From NCBI GenBank assembly GCA_012800665.1, contig JAAZIW010000014.1, positions 1-15,915 on the forward strand: a stretch of DNA of 15,915 bases, given 5' to 3'. Made by a program: the position numbers and the translations under genes. This DNA comes from Rikenellaceae bacterium. GTDB taxonomy: Bacteria > Bacteroidota > Bacteroidia > Bacteroidales > UBA932. Below are positions 8,440 through 15,576 of this stretch, piece by piece. The notes beneath the pieces were generated by a model, which did no database searches, had not been told where the DNA came from, and saw only the letters and a program-made list of their open reading frames with translations. The first letter of the stretch is position 1. Every line of letters begins with the position of its first letter.

Positions 8440-11400
8440 TTAGAATTTGATGTTAATACCCAAACTTAAAGTTCTCATTGCCGGATAGGTGTCTCCGTCT
8501 CCCAAATTTTCGGAGGATAACTCCGAATCGGAACCATGCATTGCGGTAACGACATCTATATCCCGGGTTCTTCTATAAACAGGAGACCAGGTATAGAGAT
8601 TTTCTCCCGACAGATAGATGCTGACTTCTGACATTTGAGCCTTTTTCACCCAGGCTTTTGGAAGATTGTAACCGATTTGCAGATTCTTAAACCTCAAATA
8701 AGCGGCATTGAACAGATAACGGGAGTTTTCATACCCTGAATAGAAGGCCCTGTGATAACCGGCCAGGCGAGGCATCCATGCATCGCGGTTGTCTTCTGTC
8801 CAGTAATTGCCGATTATCCATTTTGGAATTTGGTTGTATGGACGGTTGAACGGTCCCCAAATGTTACACTCGGCGCTTGGATACCAATGCCTGCGGCCTA
8901 CACCTTGGAAGAATGCAGATGCAAAGAAACCGTTCCAGTCGAATCCAAGGTTAAAGGAATAGATGTAGCGGGGCCTTGTGTTGCCTATTATCCTCTTATC
9001 TCCGGGGTCACTCAAAGTCTCTGAGCCGAAATCGATGATTTGGTTGCCATTAAGGTCTTGAATGATGATGTCTCCGGGCACTGTGGCGCCGTCTACCGAT
9101 GTTTTGAATTTATTATTCACATAAGGCAAACCCGGTCCATAGAAATTATCAATCTCTTCCTGTGTCTGGAAAATTCCGGTCACAACGAATCCCCAAAGGT
9201 CTCCGATTTCTTCGCCTACATAATAGTCATTGATATTGCCGGTAGGATTATAGTATTTGTCAATCCAAGCCCTGGAGTCTGCCAGGGTACCCTTCAGGTT
9301 GTAATGGAATGGCTTGCCCGCCAGATTGAATGCATCGTTATAAGTCAACGACAATTCGAAGCCGTCTGTATGAAGATCGGCATAATTGCCCTTGGGTGCA
9401 GATGCTCCATAAGTATCCGGAAGTGTCGGACCGGCAGTATACATATTATATGTCTTACGCCTGTAAATGTCGGCCGTAAGTTCAAGTTTACCTCTCAGAA
9501 AACCCACATCCAAACCGATATCTGCGGTCTGCGCCGTCTCCCATGTGAGATTGTCCGGAATCTGGGACGGGAGCTGCGTATGGCGCTGCTTTGAAGAGCC
9601 GTCCAAAACCCTGTTCATGGTGCTGAACGAAAACTTCTCCATAAAAGCATATACGCCTACGTTGCCGTTCCCGAGTTCACCGAAAGAACCGCGCAACTTA
9701 AGATTGGAGACAATAGATGGGTTTACCTTCCACCAATGTTCCTTGGATATTCTCCAAGCTGCAGAGGCAGATGGGAAGAAGCCCCACTGCGAATTGATGG
9801 GGAATTTGGAAGAGCCGTCATAACGGCCGTTAACTTCCAGCAGATAGCGGTCGTCATAGCCATAATTGACTCTGAAGAAAAAGCCGGCAACCTTCCACTT
9901 CGAACCGGTGGAGCTGGATGTAATCATCTCTCCGATTGCCAGGTTCAAGGCATTCACCTCAGGCGTTATAAGTCCATAACGATCGACATAAGTGCCTTTC
10001 TCGGTTCTCTCCTCATAGTTATAGCCTAAAAGTCCCTTGAGATAATGCTTGCCAAAGGTGTTCTCGTAATTCGAGTACGCATTGAAAGACAGATAGTGGT
10101 GAATACTATCATATTCCATAATGCGCTCATCGGAAAACGGCACGCCGAGATATTCAGTAACGCCGAAATGTGTTGAATAAGGTACGGCGGTACGCTTGGT
10201 TACATTATTCTTATCCCTCTCAAGAAGAGAAAAGTCTGCATTCAGACTGAAAGTGTCATCGAAGAAAGAAGCTTTTACTCCCGTGGTCGATTTGAAGGTT
10301 TTAACAAGACGGTCGTCATAGTTATTGCCCGTTATCAAACCGCCTATAGAGTAAGCTGTAGAGAGCGTCATCGAGCCGTCGGGATTAAACGCCGGTGATG
10401 AAGGGTGAGCCTCGTCGTTTATAGAGCGCCAGAAATTACCCTTGCTCTCGCCGGTATAGCTGATAGGAATATGATAGAGCTCATAGTCATAAGACATGTT
10501 TTCCGTCACCGACAGCCAAGGAAGCACCTGCATCTTGGCTTTGCCTCTGATATTGAATGTCTTATAATTGTCGGGATTGAAGTTGAAAAGTCCGTCATAT
10601 TTGTATAAACGTCCGGACAGATAATAGCTTATTCTCTGACTTGACCCGCTGACGGATACGTTGTGTGTCTGGGCGCTTACAGAATCCTTGTACAAAAGGT
10701 CATAGTAATTGGTATTGCCATAATAGACATACTTGCCGTTGGAGTCCAAAGTCGTGGTGCGGGTGTTTCCTTCAAGCTTGCGCAGGCGGAAATCGTCGAG
10801 CCATGAGAGATTGAAGTCCTGGGACTTGTTGATTCCGGTAGGCTGGGTATTATACCAGTTGGTATAGGCATCAAAGAAAACCTTGCTGTATATATAGCCG
10901 TCCGTAACGATATCCGGCACATAAAGCGGCTTAAGGACAGAAAAATTCGAAGAATAATTGATGCTGAAATGATCTTTTTTCTTGGATGGGTCTTTGGTTG
11001 TTATGAGAACGACTCCGAAAGTGGCGCGCGAACCGTAGATGGCGGACGCTGCAGCATCCTTGAGTACCGATACGCTCTCGATGTCGTTGGGATTAAGGAG
11101 ATTTGGCTCTCCCTCAACCCCATCGATGAGAATAAGCGCCGAGCCTCCGCTGCCTATGGAAGTAGTACCGCGGATATTGTAATTTGCAGTAACTCCGGGG
11201 CGGCCGTTCTCAAGTTCAATATTGAGATTGGGAATAACGCCCTGAAGCATTTGTGAGGCATTGGCTTGAGGACGGCCTTCGAACACATCGGACGATACTT
11301 GATCGACTGCTCCCGAAAGGTTTTCTTTTTTAACCGTACCATAAGCAACTACCACCAGGTCCTCAATGAGTTCGGCTGATGGTTTTAATGCAATACGCAG

Positions 11401-11682
11401 AGGTGAGGCGCCGTCTTTGACGACAACCGTCATATCTTCGTAGCCCAAAGAACCGAATACCAGTTCCGAGCCACGAGTAACGCTGATGGAGAAATTACCA
11501 TCAAGATCGGTAACAACGCCTTGAGTAGTGCCTTTTACAATAACTGAGGCTTGAATCAAAGTCTCTCCGGTGGAGGCGTCAAATACCTGTCCTGTAACAT
11601 GGATTTTCTCCTGTGCATTTATCGGGATGCCCGCAAGGGCTATCCCGATAAAGCAAAGGAAAATGGATAAGAGTCGTTTCAT
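8440..11682 (-). CDS. SusC/RagA-family TonB-dependent outer membrane transporter
   Basis: 1080 residues. Signal peptide with a likely cleavage after PINA (residue 23). Then a carboxypeptidase regulatory-like beta-sandwich (about 27-100, VTGQVFDASTGETL..ASVIVKGT..G..TD.DG.FS), a TonB-box-like segment (EDLVVVAYG, 107-115), a plug domain (about 120-230; LILIDGVEG, DIESVSVLKDA and SAIYGSRATFGVVLITTK), and a long beta-barrel ending in LSLGINIKF with terminal Phe. There is no N-terminal secretin/STN domain, so no direct sign of anti-sigma signalling through this protein. It imports ligand across the outer membrane, driven by TonB, with the adjacent SusD-like protein. Start ATG 11680-11682, 33 bp after the beta-helix lipoprotein gene. 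Confidence 0.96.
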   Translation of the reverse strand: MKRLLSIFLCFIGIALAGIPINAQEKIHVTGQVFDASTGETLIQASVIVKGTTQGVVTDLDGNFSISVTRGSELVFGSLGYEDMTVVVKDGASPLRIALKPSAELIEDLVVVAYGTVKKENLSGAVDQVSSDVFEGRPQANASQMLQGVIPNLNIELENGRPGVTANYNIRGTTSIGSGGSALILIDGVEGEPNLLNPNDIESVSVLKDAAASAIYGSRATFGVVLITTKDPSKKKDHFSINYSSNFSVLKPLYVPDIVTDGYIYSKVFFDAYTNWYNTQPTGINKSQDFNLSWLDDFRLRKLEGNTRTTTLDSNGKYVYYGNTNYYDLLYKDSVSAQTHNVSVSGSSQRISYYLSGRLYKYDGLFNFNPDNYKTFNIRGKAKMQVLPWLSVTENMSYDYELYHIPISYTGESKGNFWRSINDEAHPSSPAFNPDGSMTLSTAYSIGGLITGNNYDDRLVKTFKSTTGVKASFFDDTFSLNADFSLLERDKNNVTKRTAVPYSTHFGVTEYLGVPFSDERIMEYDSIHHYLSFNAYSNYENTFGKHYLKGLLGYNYEERTEKGTYVDRYGLITPEVNALNLAIGEMITSSSTGSKWKVAGFFFRVNYGYDDRYLLEVNGRYDGSSKFPINSQWGFFPSASAAWRISKEHWWKVNPSIVSNLKLRGSFGELGNGNVGVYAFMEKFSFSTMNRVLDGSSKQRHTQLPSQIPDNLTWETAQTADIGLDVGFLRGKLELTADIYRRKTYNMYTAGPTLPDTYGASAPKGNYADLHTDGFELSLTYNDAFNLAGKPFHYNLKGTLADSRAWIDKYYNPTGNINDYYVGEEIGDLWGFVVTGIFQTQEEIDNFYGPGLPYVNNKFKTSVDGATVPGDIIIQDLNGNQIIDFGSETLSDPGDKRIIGNTRPRYIYSFNLGFDWNGFFASAFFQGVGRRHWYPSAECNIWGPFNRPYNQIPKWIIGNYWTEDNRDAWMPRLAGYHRAFYSGYENSRYLFNAAYLRFKNLQIGYNLPKAWVKKAQMSEVSIYLSGENLYTWSPVYRRTRDIDVVTAMHGSDSELSSENLGDGDTYPAMRTLSLGINIKF

Positions 11683-11715
11683 GTATTGACTTCTTACTTA
11701 TTTATCAGTTAATAA

Positions 11716-14700
11716 TTAAAGATTTGTTCCGTCATAAGAGCCCGGCCAAGTGTTGGCGCCGCGAACATTGCCAAGTTGGTCTTTGTCGAGGCCGTCCACC
11801 GTGCTAAGCCAGGTATTGAAGTCGGATGCATTGGTTGAGATGAATGTTTTGACATCTGCGAGCGGGAAACAGGTATTATTGGTACCTGTCATAGTGCCAT
11901 CCCAACTCCAAACACGTCTGTAATCTGTGTCTGTTGTTTCCGCCATACTTCCAAATGCAGATTGGTAATAGTCAAGGCCGTTGAATTCCGGGCTTACTGT
12001 TAAAATTACAGTATTGGCGTGGTACACATTGGACATCTTATTATAATAAACCTCAGAGGTGACGGGGACAGCCTTATAGTATAATGATTGTGTGTCAGTA
12101 CTGATTCCGGCTATTATATTATTTACAAGATAGATTTTTCCGCCCGTTGCGTCATTACAGATCATACCGCCTGTAGTCAGGTGCGAGGCTGGATTGTTTT
12201 CATGATAAGGGTCTCCGACATACGTGCTGTTGGAAATAAAGAGAACACCCTTATTATAGATAGTTGAACCGCCATCATTATTTGCACTGACTGTAGTGTA
12301 TCCGCCAAATAATGTGCAATTATTCATATAAAGAGCAGCGGTGGATGCATTGAGTGCAATATTAGTACCGCACTTAAACTTAATATAATTGTCTTTAAAG
12401 ACGCTATTGTTGACATACATATCAACACGCTGCTTAAGGTAGATAGCTCCTCCACCTCTGGCATAGTTTCCGGAGAAGTAGCACTTGTTGAATTTAGCCT
12501 TGGCTGTCTTTCCGCTGGTGCTGCCCGAATTATAATATACTCCGCCATAATAATTCCATTTTGTACCATCCGTCCTTGTATAGTTACCGTTAAAAACACA
12601 TTCGGTACAGGTAAGGTCGGAGTCGTAATCCGAATAGAAACATCCGCCATAATCAGCAAAGTTTCCTGAGAATGTAGTTCCGCTTATGGTAATAGGCGAC
12701 GAGCCGAAGAGGGTAATTGCTCCTCCACCCGATGCGGTGCTGCCATTGTTTTGGAAACTTCCACCGGTAATGGTAAGAGTTCCGGACGCTCTACCAACAG
12801 CAGTATAGATAGTAGAGCCATAATAGTTGGATATACTGTTTTTTAGAGTGCAATTCGTTAGAGAAACATCTGCACTGCCTTGAAGGTAAAGAGTTCCACC
12901 TGCATACTCTTGGTTGTTTCCATAATTGTATGTTGTGCTGGTGATTTTGTTCCCATCAAAAGTACAATTAACAAAACTTATATTTCCTGATGTATTGATA
13001 TTTGATGCTCCGCCTTTCTGAACTGCAGTGTTACCTGTAAATTGGGCGTTAGTAATCGTTGCAGTAGAAGTATTCTGAAAATGTATTGCTCCTGACTCCC
13101 AATTGGCTGCGCTATTATTGCTGAAAGTGGTGTTGGTGCTCTCATAATCGCCAATTGTCAATTGAGCATTTCCTCCCGCAAATATTGCACCTCCTGTCTT
13201 TGCGGAGTTACCGCTGAAAGTACATCCATTGACATTTACAACTGAGCCTGCTTGACAACAAAGAGTGCCATGGGAGCCGCTTGTATTGGTATTATTTTGG
13301 AAGGTGCAGGCATTGAAGGTGCAAGTGGCAGTCTGAACTCTCACTGCAGAATTGCTGTTACCGGTAAATGTACAATTTGTGAACACGCCTACGGGAGCAA
13401 TAGTTTCTTCGGTAATTACTTTATAGATATTAAGACCTGCACCGACATCTGCGGAGTTAGAAGTGAAAGTACAATTTGTAGCAGTAATCTCACCTGTAGT
13501 CGCAGTAATGGCAGCACCGGAGCCGCCATCCGAACTTACGCAATTGCTGAATGTACAGCCGTCAAGAGTAACAGTAGAGGAGTTGTTGCTCAGGTAAAGT
13601 GCGCCGCCCCTGTTTGTGTCTATCGCCTTTGCCTTATCGAATGTGACATTCTTAATAGTAAGGTCAACTACAGAGTTAATCTGAAGAATGCTGTATGTAG
13701 CGACATCGCTTGAGGCGCCTGAGAAAATGGTTCCGGCCTCACCCTGAATTGTGTATGCAACATTGCGCAGGCCGCCATCGTCTATCATTGGATAAGTTCC
13801 TAAAGGCAAAATTTCGGTGAACGAATATGTTCCGGCCGCAAAGTTGAATGTAGTGCCATCGAGACTCTTTACCTGAGAGGTACGTGCGTATGTGTTCTCC
13901 GGCAAATCTTCAATAGCAGTAACTCTGGTCTTCCATTGTTCAAAACTCATTGCATTGTCTGCGGTGAAACCGCTCTTGTTTCCGGCTCCGGCAACACTTA
14001 CATACATGCTGCCAGGAGTGGGGTTAAGGTCACCGAAGTCCTTGATTTTATTGCGCTCAACAGTGAGCGATTTGTTATAATAATAAGGAGTGAGAGCAGT
14101 ATATACCCCGCCTGCTTCTGTATAATAGGTTATAGACAAACCCTTTGAGTGAGTTACGCCGGGGAGTACAGCTATATAATATGTGCCTATTCCGGGAACA
14201 TTAAGCGTTATCTGGCCGCTGCCTTCCGAGCAATCGCCAACAGAAATGTCATAATTCGTAAATGTCACATCCACAGCGCCGGCAAGACTAACTCCGGTAC
14301 CGGCACACTCCACAACCACACGCTTTACACTAGGATTGGAAACAGTCACTTTAAGGAATGAAGTGATGTTTTGGAATGTGGCGCTGTTAGTACCACGATT
14401 CACCTTGGCTGCGGAAAAATTACCGTTGGCAAATGCTCCGTCTTGTGTAGCAGGAACGTTTACAGTAATTGCATCGCTCGTCAAAGTACCGATGGATGAA
14501 GGGTATACAGCATAGAGATTACCGCTATCAGGAACAATAGCCGTGAAAGTGGCGCTGTTTGTAGTCGAGGTTGTGGTTGCGGTTTTGGAGCCTCCATTGT
14601 AGAGAAACTTAACCTCGTCGCCGCTACACCATGTAACAACACCTGCATCGGTTACGGCCGTCTTGGTGGTTTCGCTTTCGGCTGTGATTTCAAGCTTCAC

Positions 14701-14811
14701 GAATCCTTCGGGAATAAGCTCAGGTTGCTCCTCCACGAGATTGGTTTTTGCACAAGCTGCCGCAAAGAGTACAAACAGGCTTGCGGCCAATAGTTTAAAA
14801 GTTTTTTTCAT
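11716..14811 (-). CDS. Lipoprotein: fimbrillin-like N-terminus plus right-handed beta-helix
   Basis: 1031 residues from the ATG at 14809-14811. A longer frame opening at TTG 14833-14835 would place eight residues before the signal peptide and overlap the preceding peptide ORF, so the ATG is preferred. Lipobox FAAAC (Cys20). Residues about 35-275 are fimbrillin-like (TKTAVTDAGVVTWCSGDEV, LYAVYPSS, GVSLAGAV, IAVLPGVTHSKGL). Residues about 330-940 are beta-helix coils rich in Thr and Asn with repeats such as CTFSGNSA.TGGAI. The end (DKDQLGNVRGANTWPGSYD) and the preceding MSNVY..WSWDGT..GTN region match the 777-residue protein. Probably surface-exposed, for binding or adhesion. It is the first large gene of the operon, ahead of susC, and lies 13 bp after the 48-residue peptide. 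Confidence 0.85.
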   Translation of the reverse strand: MKKTFKLLAASLFVLFAAACAKTNLVEEQPELIPEGFVKLEITAESETTKTAVTDAGVVTWCSGDEVKFLYNGGSKTATTTSTTNSATFTAIVPDSGNLYAVYPSSIGTLTSDAITVNVPATQDGAFANGNFSAAKVNRGTNSATFQNITSFLKVTVSNPSVKRVVVECAGTGVSLAGAVDVTFTNYDISVGDCSEGSGQITLNVPGIGTYYIAVLPGVTHSKGLSITYYTEAGGVYTALTPYYYNKSLTVERNKIKDFGDLNPTPGSMYVSVAGAGNKSGFTADNAMSFEQWKTRVTAIEDLPENTYARTSQVKSLDGTTFNFAAGTYSFTEILPLGTYPMIDDGGLRNVAYTIQGEAGTIFSGASSDVATYSILQINSVVDLTIKNVTFDKAKAIDTNRGGALYLSNNSSTVTLDGCTFSNCVSSDGGSGAAITATTGEITATNCTFTSNSADVGAGLNIYKVITEETIAPVGVFTNCTFTGNSNSAVRVQTATCTFNACTFQNNTNTSGSHGTLCCQAGSVVNVNGCTFSGNSAKTGGAIFAGGNAQLTIGDYESTNTTFSNNSAANWESGAIHFQNTSTATITNAQFTGNTAVQKGGASNINTSGNISFVNCTFDGNKITSTTYNYGNNQEYAGGTLYLQGSADVSLTNCTLKNSISNYYGSTIYTAVGRASGTLTITGGSFQNNGSTASGGGAITLFGSSPITISGTTFSGNFADYGGCFYSDYDSDLTCTECVFNGNYTRTDGTKWNYYGGVYYNSGSTSGKTAKAKFNKCYFSGNYARGGGAIYLKQRVDMYVNNSVFKDNYIKFKCGTNIALNASTAALYMNNCTLFGGYTTVSANNDGGSTIYNKGVLFISNSTYVGDPYHENNPASHLTTGGMICNDATGGKIYLVNNIIAGISTDTQSLYYKAVPVTSEVYYNKMSNVYHANTVILTVSPEFNGLDYYQSAFGSMAETTDTDYRRVWSWDGTMTGTNNTCFPLADVKTFISTNASDFNTWLSTVDGLDKDQLGNVRGANTWPGSYDGTNL

Positions 14812-14824
14812 ATCACTAGTTTTT

Positions 14825-14971
14825 TTAGTATTCAATATCTTCTACGCCGAAATTTTCGGTAAGTGATCCCATGTCTTGTTGCGAACTTTGACATAAATAA
14901 GAGTTGTAGTCTACCGCTATGGCAATAGCCAGAGGCGATACATAAGTACGATTTGAAGTTTTTCTTTTCAT
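14825..14971 (-). CDS. Small YVSP/LC peptide, 48 residues (first copy)
   Basis: ATG 14969-14971 to TAA 14825-14827, 13 bp before the beta-helix lipoprotein gene. The peptide has a basic N-terminus (MKRKTSNR), YVSP at 10-13, a hydrophobic run (LAIAIAV), LCQSS at 26-30 and an acidic, aromatic tail (VEDIEY). It shares YVSP, 12 residues, LC-x-S with the 45-residue ORF at 2361-2498, and sits in the same place before a gene with a fimbrillin-like N-terminus. Two independent copies with fixed spacing argue that it is real. The hydrophobic run is too short for a usual membrane segment and there is no lipobox, although a Cys is present. Possible roles are a leader peptide coupling translation, or a secreted or modified peptide; neither is shown. 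Confidence 0.65.
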   Translation of the reverse strand: MKRKTSNRTYVSPLAIAIAVDYNSYLCQSSQQDMGSLTENFGVEDIEY

Positions 14972-15007
14972 ATCCGTTTTATTGATTTGGTTAGTATTCT
15001 ATTTATA

Positions 15008-15097
15008 TTATATAGTATCATCATATTCAAAGTCAGCTTCTCCTGTAATGTTCAACTCTTTTAGGTAGCGCAAAGCATATCGGAAGCGTTTAAGCAT
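15008..15097 (-). CDS. Candidate 29-residue ORF in the leader
   Basis: ATG 15095-15097 to TAA 15008-15010, with an in-frame TGA 12 bp upstream fixing the start. It encodes a basic helix-like N-terminal half (MLKRFRYALRYLKEL) and an acidic C-terminal half (ADFEYDDTI). It lies 36 bp before the 48-residue peptide. Base composition is coding-like, but it is short enough to occur by chance and I do not recognise it. Confidence 0.3.
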   Translation of the reverse strand: MLKRFRYALRYLKELNITGEADFEYDDTI

Positions 15098-15129
15098 ACT
15101 GCCGATTCAAAATATTCAATAGTCTGATT

Positions 15130-15155
15130 GGCGCCCTCAATGTTATGGAGGCGCC
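15130..15155 (-). other. GC-rich stem-loop in the leader
   Basis: GGCGCC-CTC (15130-15138) pairs with GAGGCGCC (15148-15155) apart from one bulged base, leaving a 9-nt loop. There is no T-run after it on either strand, so it is not a simple terminator. It may be a folded part of the 5' leader. Confidence 0.45.
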
Positions 15156-15187
15156 GAAAGAAATATAGCCGTCTAAAAAATAGACAG

Positions 15188-15328
15188 TTATGGAGTATAG
15201 AGGAGAGGAGAGGAGAGGAGAGGAGAGGGATTCTTCATCTCCAAATCAAACACACTTCGCCCCGATTCGAAAATTTTCGAACCGGCAGCCTGAGAAAGAG
15301 CTGTATTCACTCCGCTTTTTATGGACAT
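15188..15328 (-). CDS. Candidate 46-residue ORF crossed by a pentanucleotide repeat
   Basis: ATG 15326-15328, preceded by AT-rich sequence, to TAA 15188-15190. The first 33 codons have ordinary composition (starting MSIKSGVNTALSQAAGSKIF), then the frame enters the CTCCT repeat (reading SPLLSSPLL) and stops soon after. Adding or losing one 5-bp unit would move the downstream frame: I read 90 codons with one more unit (to TAA 15061-15063) and 77 with one fewer (to TAA 15090-15092). No family is recognised. It may be untranslated leader. Confidence 0.3.
   Translation of the reverse strand: MSIKSGVNTALSQAAGSKIFESGRSVFDLEMKNPSPLLSSPLLYTP
15199..15228. repeat. AGGAG pentanucleotide microsatellite
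   Basis: Five perfect tandem AGGAG units (15201-15225) flanked by partial units give 30 bp of 5-bp periodicity. Such tracts are prone to slipped-strand changes. It lies in the operon leader, about 240 bp downstream of the predicted promoter. Confidence 0.9.
15262..15285. repeat. 24-bp near-perfect palindrome
   Basis: The core TTCGAAAATTTTCGAA (15266-15281) is a perfect 16-bp palindrome. It extends to CCGA/CCGG arms with one mismatched pair (15265 with 15282). It lies in the leader between the divergent transcription units. It could be a dimeric regulator operator or an RNA hairpin; no T-run follows. Confidence 0.7.
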
Positions 15329-15329
15329 C

Positions 15330-15413
15330 TTATTAATATTCTATCTGCTTTTATTAATAATCTATCTCTTTATCTTTCTATTTTTATATTGTTTATTGAT
15401 AATCTGTCTGGAA
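15330..15413. repeat. Degenerate 21-bp direct repeats in phase
   Basis: TTATTAATATTCTATCTG (from 15330), TTATTAATAATCTATCTC (from 15351) and TTATTGATAATCTGTCTG (from 15393) start at offsets of 21 and 42 bp. The first two are adjacent and match at 18 of 21 positions. The slot at 15372-15392 is poorly conserved. The spacing equals two helical turns. Confidence 0.55.
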
Positions 15414-15450
15414 TTAGCAATAATTTTATATTAGTCAAAGTATTCAGGTG

Positions 15451-15481
15451 CAAATATAAATATATTTTTTTGAAAAACAAT
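15451..15481 (-). promoter_or_regulatory. Predicted Bacteroides-type promoter of the operon
   Basis: On the minus strand, ATTG (15478-15481) is followed after 19 bp by TATATTTG (15451-15458). The second box is a full match to the -7 consensus TAnnTTTG and the first is one base off the -33 TTTG. Transcription would start near 15445 and run through the leader elements. This is the best minus-strand match I found in the intergenic region. Confidence 0.55.
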
Positions 15482-15516
15482 ATCGTTTTCGAAAAAACAA
15501 ACAAAAACAAACACAT

Positions 15517-15548
15517 ATTGTTTTTTTGGTAATGATTGACCATATTTG
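15517..15548 (+). promoter_or_regulatory. Candidate promoter of the DeoR-type regulator gene
   Basis: ATTG (15517-15520), 20 bp, CATATTTG (15541-15548): one mismatch in each box to the Bacteroides consensus. The regulator's ATG follows 28 bp downstream. It is back to back with the operon promoter, about 35 bp between the -33 elements. Confidence 0.4.
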
Positions 15549-15576
15549 TATCCACAATATACAAATTTTATATTAT

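Larger units (their letters stand above)
14972..15576. other. 605-bp divergent intergenic region and operon leader
   Basis: No large gene is present. Two parts differ in composition: about 15040-15330 is mixed in base content and could be lightly coding on the minus strand, while about 15331-15576 is very AT-rich and carries the promoter-like sites. It holds two candidate tiny ORFs, a hairpin, a pentanucleotide microsatellite, a long palindrome, phased 21-bp repeats and divergent promoters, each listed separately. If the minus promoter at 15451-15481 is right, the operon has a leader of about 470 nt before the 48-residue peptide, long for this kind of locus. Confidence 0.6.

Noticed and set aside
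9040..9594. Plus-strand 184-residue ORF
   Set aside because: Antisense shadow of the susC-like gene, whose frame has clear homology along its full length.
11716..14811. Possible polysaccharide lyase activity of the beta-helix lipoproteins
   Set aside because: The beta-helix fold alone does not imply catalysis and I could not identify a lyase active-site motif in either protein.
14812..14835. TTG start extending the 1031-residue lipoprotein by eight residues
   Set aside because: The extension precedes a good signal peptide (MKKTFKLLAAS) and overlaps the end of the 48-residue peptide ORF.
15171..15185. Short GTCTA/TAGAC hairpin
   Set aside because: Only five base pairs around an A-run; too weak and common in AT-rich DNA to call a regulatory structure.
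15128..15532. Plus-strand 134-residue ORF across the microsatellite
   Set aside because: Its second half is low-complexity translation of AT-rich promoter DNA (runs of Ile, Leu, Asn, Lys), and it overlaps both predicted promoter regions. No domain-like features.
15370..15564. Minus-strand 64-residue ORF
   Set aside because: It covers the most AT-rich stretch and both promoter-like sites, and its product is Phe/Leu/Ile/Asn-biased noise.
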